Origin: Candidatus Njordarchaeota archaeon
Lineage (GTDB): Archaea > Thermoproteota > JANJXX01 > Panguiarchaeales > Panguiarchaeaceae
Length of the DNA: 9,127 bases
Direction: 5' to 3'
Assembly: GCA_029855985.1 (NCBI GenBank)
Contig: JAGSHR010000236.1
Location: 1 to 9,127, forward strand
Numbering within the stretch: position 1 is the stretch's first letter; every line of letters begins with the position of its first letter. The notes beneath the pieces were generated by a model, which made no database searches, was not told the origin of the DNA, and was given only the letters and a program-made list of their open reading frames with translations. A program made the translations under genes and the position numbers. Shown piece after piece: positions 5,968-9,127 of this stretch.

Positions 5968-6618
5968 ATGACTGATGAAACATATAAGTTCCCATTGATA
6001 GGGGACAAATTCCCAGAAATGGAAGTAAAAACCACACATGGCGTAATAAAACTCCCCGATCATTTCGCTGGCAAATGGTTTGTACTGTTTAGCCATCCAG
6101 CTGACTTTACTCCAGTATGTACCACTGAATTCGTTGCATTCCAAAAAAGATACGAAGAATTTAAGAAGCTAAACACCGAGTTAATTGGATTATCAATCGA
6201 CCAAGTATTCTCTCACATAAAGTGGACAGAGTGGATCAAGGAGAAATTAGGCGTTGAAATCAAATTCCCAATAATAGCTGATGACATGGGTGAAGTAGCA
6301 AAGAAATTGGGAATGGTTCACCCTGGTAAAGGCACAAACACGGTGAGAGCAGTATTTATTGTTGACGACAAAGGCATAATAAGACTAATCCTCTACTACC
6401 CACAAGAAATCGGAAGGAATATGGATGAAATCCTTAGAGCAGTGAAAGCACTTCAAACATCAGACAAGAATGGCGTTGCTACTCCAGCCAATTGGCCTGA
6501 GAACGAATTGATCAAGGATAGAGTAATCATACCTCCTGCAAGCACTGTTGAAGAAGCAGCTAAGAGGCCACAAGAATACGATTGTTATGATTGGTGGTTC
6601 TGCCACAAGAGCCTATAA
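5968..6618 (+). CDS. Peroxiredoxin (archaeal thioredoxin peroxidase, Prx6-type)
   Basis: This cytoplasmic peroxidase reduces hydrogen peroxide and organic hydroperoxides. It is 216 aa and closely resembles the Pyrococcus and Aeropyrum enzymes. The peroxidatic cysteine is Cys51 in [15 protein letters not shown], with Thr48 and Arg127 (NTVRAVF) completing the active site. Two C-terminal cysteines, Cys206 and Cys212 in YDCYDWWFC, correspond to the resolving pair of the Aeropyrum enzyme (Cys207/Cys213). The chain ends four residues later, as in the shorter Pyrococcus form, and lacks the longer tail of the Aeropyrum protein. The family forms decamers of dimers. The start was set by GGTGA 5 nt upstream; ATG 5956 would add four residues. 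It is divergent from the ferritin-VIT1 gene and followed in the same direction by superoxide reductase, which produces its peroxide substrate. Confidence 0.95.
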   Translation: MTDETYKFPLIGDKFPEMEVKTTHGVIKLPDHFAGKWFVLFSHPADFTPVCTTEFVAFQKRYEEFKKLNTELIGLSIDQVFSHIKWTEWIKEKLGVEIKFPIIADDMGEVAKKLGMVHPGKGTNTVRAVFIVDDKGIIRLILYYPQEIGRNMDEILRAVKALQTSDKNGVATPANWPENELIKDRVIIPPASTVEEAAKRPQEYDCYDWWFCHKSL

Positions 6619-6626
6619 AATCATAT

Positions 6627-6648
6627 CTCTTTTAATATTTTATTCTTC
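6627..6648 (+). terminator. T-rich 3' end after the peroxiredoxin
   Basis: CTCTTTTAATATTTTATTCTTC begins 9 nt past the stop, so the superoxide reductase gene 138 nt downstream is probably read from its own promoter. The CTCTTT core recurs after the superoxide reductase and phosphodiesterase genes. Confidence 0.4.
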
Positions 6649-6719
6649 GATTCCTCTACCGTATTTTTGGTATAAACATTTTATTCTCTGAAAGTTTTGT
6701 TTCTATTTTGAAAACCTAT

Positions 6720-6739
6720 TAAAAATTAATAAAAATTAA
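6720..6739 (+). promoter_or_regulatory. Tandem decamer TAAAAATTAA in front of superoxide reductase
   Basis: Two perfect, adjacent copies of TAAAAATTAA (6720-6729, 6730-6739) lie just upstream of the GGTGA site (6745-6749) and ATG 6756. The AT-rich sequence could hold the TATA box, but then the transcript would start close to the ATG and might skip the ribosome-binding site. Otherwise a box further upstream (for example GTATAAACA near 6670) would be used and the repeat would lie in the leader. I cannot decide between these. Confidence 0.35.
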
Positions 6740-6755
6740 ATTCTGGTGAAACTTT

Positions 6756-7142
6756 ATGGACTTGTTCCGTTCTGACGATTGGAAAACTGAGAAACATGTG
6801 CCTGTAATTGAGGCACCTGACGTCGTTAAAAAAGGTGAACTTGTAAAAGTTGAAGTCTCTGTTGGAAAAGAAATACCGCATCCCAACACAACTGAGCATC
6901 ATATTAAGTACATAGAGTTGCTATTTTGGCCAGAGGGTGAACAGTATCCCTACGTAATTGGTAGAGCTGATTTTACGGCACACGGAGAATCTGTTAAGGG
7001 ACCAAACACTAGCACAATTTACACAGAGCCTTATGCTTTGTTTGTATTTAAGACAGAAAAACCAGGGAAGTTAATCGCTATATCCTTCTGTAATATTCAC
7101 GGTTTGTGGAAAAGTGAAAAAGAAATTAAAGTTGAGGGATAA
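6756..7142 (+). CDS. sorA: Superoxide reductase (one-iron, neelaredoxin type)
   Basis: This enzyme reduces superoxide to hydrogen peroxide without making oxygen, the usual strategy of anaerobes. It is 128 aa, consistent with the class lacking the N-terminal desulforedoxin domain. The catalytic Fe(His)4Cys ligands are all present: His14 (TEKHVPVIEAP), His42 (PHPN), His48 (TTEHH), Cys112 and His115 (FCNIHGLW). Glu12 and Lys13, which gate substrate and proton delivery in the Pyrococcus enzyme, are also conserved. The start is supported by GGTGA 6 nt upstream. The electron donor (usually rubredoxin) is not in the window. It follows the peroxiredoxin in the same direction after a T-rich end, so the two are neighbours in pathway but probably separate transcripts. 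Confidence 0.95.
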   Translation: MDLFRSDDWKTEKHVPVIEAPDVVKKGELVKVEVSVGKEIPHPNTTEHHIKYIELLFWPEGEQYPYVIGRADFTAHGESVKGPNTSTIYTEPYALFVFKTEKPGKLIAISFCNIHGLWKSEKEIKVEG

Positions 7143-7166
7143 AAAAACTCTTTCCAAATTTTTCTT
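7143..7166 (+). terminator. 3' end of superoxide reductase with A5-CTCTTT signature
   Basis: Immediately after the stop, AAAAACTCTTT leads into AAATTTTTCTTC. The same AAAAACTCTTT follows the phosphodiesterase on the other strand, so the convergent genes end in matched T-rich signals. Confidence 0.4.
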
Positions 7167-7210
7167 CGATCTGCATTGATATTAAGTGTCTTTCACGTAA
7201 TGCTTAGAGC

Positions 7211-7239
7211 TAATATTAAAAAAGAAATAAAAAGAGTTT
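7211..7239 (-). terminator. T-rich 3' end after the phosphodiesterase
   Basis: Past the stop, the minus strand reads AACTCTTTTTATTTC followed by TTTTTTAATATTA, two strong T-runs within 30 nt. No stem is visible. Confidence 0.45.
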
Positions 7240-7959
7240 TTACATGCTTTCTATTATGTCTTTGACCATTTCTATGTCGTTTGTTATTATTCCATCTATA
7301 CCCATTTTAACAAGTTTTTCTACGACTTCTTCGTAGTCGACTGTCCACGCGTTCACGAAGAGGTTGTTTTCGTGTGCTTGTTGTATAAGTTCTTCGTCTA
7401 TGACTTCGAAGTAGGGGTGTAATCCTTCAGATCTTGTTTCTATTGCTAGGTTTGCTGAGTTGACTGGTTTGTGCATGAATAGGGGTGCCGTTATTATTGC
7501 TGGGTTTAACTTTTTAACTTCTAGTAGTGCGTTGTGGAAAAATGATGAGATTATTACTTGGTTAACCATTCCGTATTTCTCCACTAGTTTTACTACTTTT
7601 TCCACTATGTCTTGTTCTTTTATTTCGATGTTTAATGGTATTTTGTCTTTTGCGAATTCTAGTACTTCCTCTAGTGTTGGGATTTTTTCTCCTTCTCCAA
7701 AATCTAGTGCTTTTAATTCTTCCAGTGTCATTTCTCTTACTAGTCCGCTTCCGTCACTTGTTCTGTCCACTTCGGCGTCGTGTATAACCACTATCTCCCC
7801 AGTTTTACACATTCTCACATCGAGTTCTATCATGTCCGCCCCTAGTTCCACTGCTGTTTTGAAGCTTAACATTGTGTTTTCTGGTGCCTCGCTGAAAGCC
7901 CCTCTGTGCCCTATAACTATTGGTTTTTTGCTTTGTAGGAGCTCCCTAATGTCCACCAC
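7240..7959 (-). CDS. Glycerophosphodiester phosphodiesterase
   Basis: This enzyme hydrolyses glycerophosphodiesters to glycerol phosphate and an alcohol. It is a single-domain TIM-barrel of 239 aa, typical of cytoplasmic UgpQ-like enzymes, with no signal peptide. The catalytic set is complete: His18-Arg19 (IGHRGAFSEAPENT), Glu27, Glu45 and Asp47 (MIELDVR), His60-Asp61 (VIHDAEVDRTSDGSG), Glu112 and Lys114 (LNIEIK), the aromatic NAWTV near 203-207 and the closing GIDGIITND. The start is GTG 7959, 5 nt after GGTGA (7965-7969). The longer GTG at 7968 lies within that site, and GTG 7956 is another possibility. The start overlaps the MFS stop by 14 nt in another frame, so the two should be co-transcribed and translationally coupled. 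In an ether-lipid archaeon the substrate could be lipid head-group debris or imported glycerophosphodiesters, which is an inference. Confidence 0.93.
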   Translation of the reverse strand: MVDIRELLQSKKPIVIGHRGAFSEAPENTMLSFKTAVELGADMIELDVRMCKTGEIVVIHDAEVDRTSDGSGLVREMTLEELKALDFGEGEKIPTLEEVLEFAKDKIPLNIEIKEQDIVEKVVKLVEKYGMVNQVIISSFFHNALLEVKKLNPAIITAPLFMHKPVNSANLAIETRSEGLHPYFEVIDEELIQQAHENNLFVNAWTVDYEEVVEKLVKMGIDGIITNDIEMVKDIIESM

Positions 7960-9127
7960 TATACTCACCTTTCTTTACACCCAACATGAAAACTAGGGCT
8001 ATGATCATATAGGTTGTTACAAGTGGAAACATTATTTCTCTACCGACCAAATCAAATATCAATCCAGCTAACGGTGGACTTACTATGGCAGCTAGCATTG
8101 AGAAGAAGTAGTAGAGCCCCGTGTACGCTCCTAGCTTTTTTTCTCCTCCTATTTCCCACACGATGACGATGCTGTTTATGTTAATGAATGCCCAAAACAT
8201 CCCCCCGATGGTTAATAGTAATGCTAGGTACAAGAGGTTTCTAACTGGTGTGGCTAGGAACATTATAATGATTAACCCTATGAGCCCAATTATTATTGTT
8301 TTTCTTCTCCCTATCTTGTTGGCTATGAAACCTGCTGGTATTGAGAATAACACGAAGAATATTATGAATCCTGCTAGTGCCATCGCGGCGTCAGCTTCAC
8401 CTACCCCTACAACGTATTTCCCGTAAATTGTGAACCATGTTTCCACGATGTTAAAACCGAAGAACCAAAACATTATTGCGAGTAGCATGTATATCCCGCT
8501 TTTGTCTTCGTCAAATATTACTTCTTTGAAAGCGTTTATTATGCCCATTTTCTCTTCTTCTTCAGGTGATAGTGGAACTTCTGGTTCTTTTATATAAACA
8601 TACATGATTAGCAGAGCAATTAGCATCAATATAGATGTATAGAAGAATGCTGCGACAGGGCCTTGTGTCTTATAGATGAGGGCTCCTATTATGTAAGCGT
8701 AGATTGCTCCTACGCCCCCCATAAAGTTTATTACTCCATTCGCTTTGCTTCTGTGTTTTGAGGGGACCATATCAGGCATTAACGCTACAGTTGGGGCCCT
8801 GTATAGTGCCATTGATATGTTGAAGAGGGTTATTATGAACAGTAATAGTATTAAATCTTTTATCACTGGTATGAAAATGAAGAAGAAAGCAGCTAAGGGT
8901 ATCCCAATGAGTAAATAGGGCATTCTTCGTCCATATTTTGTCCAAGTTTTATCTGATCGAGCGCCTATGTATGGTTGAAGCGTTATCGCTGCAATATTAT
9001 CGAGAACCATTACTATACCAATAAACGTGTTTTCCCAGGGGTAGAGGAGTTTGAACCATCTGTTGTGCGTGATGATTATTTCATCTAGGAATATTGGCAC
9101 GTAGGAGTTGTAGAGACCCCATGTAAT
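7946..9127 (-). CDS. MFS transporter, GPH/SLC45-like, N-terminus beyond the right edge
   Basis: 393 residues are visible, and the frame is still open at the window edge. The first codons in the window read ITWGLYNSYVPIFLDEIII, the typical first membrane helix of this group, so the GTG at 9100 is an internal valine and not a start. The TM2-3 loop reads QPYIGARSDKTWTKYGRRMPYLLIG, which matches the motif of glycoside-pentoside-hexuronide and SLC45-type sugar symporters. A central cytoplasmic loop (KEPEVPLSPEEEEKMG) separates the halves, and the second half carries ANKIGRRKTIIIG. About 12 helices are expected. Relatives move sugars or glycosides with cations. Overlap with the phosphodiesterase suggests a glycerol-linked or glycosyl-glycerophosphate solute, but this is an inference from context. 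Only a few residues should be missing. Confidence 0.88.
   Translation of the reverse strand: MTWGLYNSYVPIFLDEIIITHNRWFKLLYPWENTFIGIVMVLDNIAAITLQPYIGARSDKTWTKYGRRMPYLLIGIPLAAFFFIFIPVIKDLILLLFIITLFNISMALYRAPTVALMPDMVPSKHRSKANGVINFMGGVGAIYAYIIGALIYKTQGPVAAFFYTSILMLIALLIMYVYIKEPEVPLSPEEEEKMGIINAFKEVIFDEDKSGIYMLLAIMFWFFGFNIVETWFTIYGKYVVGVGEADAAMALAGFIIFFVLFSIPAGFIANKIGRRKTIIIGLIGLIIIMFLATPVRNLLYLALLLTIGGMFWAFININSIVIVWEIGGEKKLGAYTGLYYFFSMLAAIVSPPLAGLIFDLVGREIMFPLVTTYMIIALVFMLGVKKGEYSGGH
7964..7972 (-). promoter_or_regulatory. Ribosome-binding site embedded in the MFS C-terminal codons
   Basis: AAAGGTGAG on the minus strand encodes part of the MFS tail (KKGEYS) and lies 5 nt (from GGTGA) before GTG 7959. 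It sets the phosphodiesterase start and implies coupling to translation of the upstream gene. Confidence 0.6.

Larger units (their letters stand above)
7142..7241. repeat. 11-bp inverted repeat framing the convergent intergenic region
   Basis: AAAAACTCTTT (7142-7152) and AAAGAGTTTTT (7231-7241) are perfect inverted copies 78 nt apart. Each begins inside the stop codon of a gene (superoxide reductase on the left, phosphodiesterase on the right). They are better explained as a shared terminator signature used once per strand than as a long hairpin. Confidence 0.5.

Noticed and set aside
5962..5980. CTGATGA-like sequence near the peroxiredoxin start as a C/D-box RNA element
   Set aside because: It lies in coding sequence and has no matching D box or second C box at suitable spacing. 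No C/D RNA, tRNA or rRNA was found in the window.
6658..6673. Possible hairpin TACC...GGTA downstream of the peroxiredoxin
   Set aside because: Only four base pairs with an 8-nt loop, which is expected by chance in such sequence.
7142..7241. Long-range hairpin formed by the 11-bp inverted repeat
   Set aside because: The 78-nt loop is T/A-rich without internal stems. Two independent T-rich end signals, one per strand, explain the repeat better.
7460..7996. Long rightward open frame of 178 codons opposite the phosphodiesterase
   Set aside because: The other strand encodes a complete phosphodiesterase with all catalytic residues. The rightward peptide is Ser/Thr/Ile-rich with no motif and is a codon-bias shadow.

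Overview
The window looks like chromosomal DNA of an anaerobic, heat-loving archaeon, most likely Thermoproteota (Desulfurococcales-like) or something with similar physiology. The reasons are an ADP-forming acyl-CoA synthetase alpha subunit, a superoxide reductase of the one-iron type, an archaeal thioredoxin-peroxidase-type peroxiredoxin, AT-rich TATA boxes, T-tract ends, and ribosome-binding sites of the GGTGA type that pair with the archaeal 16S 3' end. The lineage is inferred from gene content only. The window has no mobile element, CRISPR array, rRNA or tRNA that I can see.

Layout. At the left edge (1-136) a leftward reading frame looks like the N-terminus of a membrane protein cut by the window. 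Next comes a leftward acyl-CoA synthetase (ADP-forming) alpha subunit (249-1649). It is divergent from a rightward M20 metallo-hydrolase (1766-2908), and the two share a short AT-rich promoter region. Three leftward genes follow, each with its own promoter-like sequence: a 122-aa CxxC protein of unknown function (2917-3285), an MFS transporter of unknown substrate (3409-4578), and a ferritin-like/VIT1 fusion that should move iron or manganese across the membrane (4707-5819). Divergent from the last is a peroxiredoxin (5968-6618), followed by a superoxide reductase (6756-7142). At the right, facing the superoxide reductase, is a leftward two-gene operon. Its first gene is an MFS transporter of the GPH/SLC45-like type whose N-terminus lies beyond the window (7946-9127). 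Its second is a glycerophosphodiester phosphodiesterase (7240-7959) whose start overlaps the transporter's stop.

How the genes may work together. The centre (4.7-7.1 kb) is an oxidative-stress and metal island. Superoxide reductase turns superoxide into peroxide, the peroxiredoxin removes the peroxide, and the ferritin-like/VIT1 protein should keep free iron low and so limit Fenton chemistry. The 136-bp region between the VIT1-like gene and the peroxiredoxin gene is dense in symmetry. It has an 18-bp dyad between the two TATA boxes, a tandem CGAAAAA, and the same 12-mer (AATATTTCTAAT) placed in the sense direction in front of both genes. This is the best candidate for an undescribed regulatory system here. 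The left pair links peptide or acyl-amino-acid breakdown with ATP made from acyl-CoA. The right pair links uptake of a solute with cleavage of glycerophosphodiesters; that link is inferred from the gene overlap.

Several starts were revised from ribosome-binding-site evidence: the peroxiredoxin at 5968, the phosphodiesterase at GTG 7959, the M20 hydrolase at 1766 and the synthetase at 1649.
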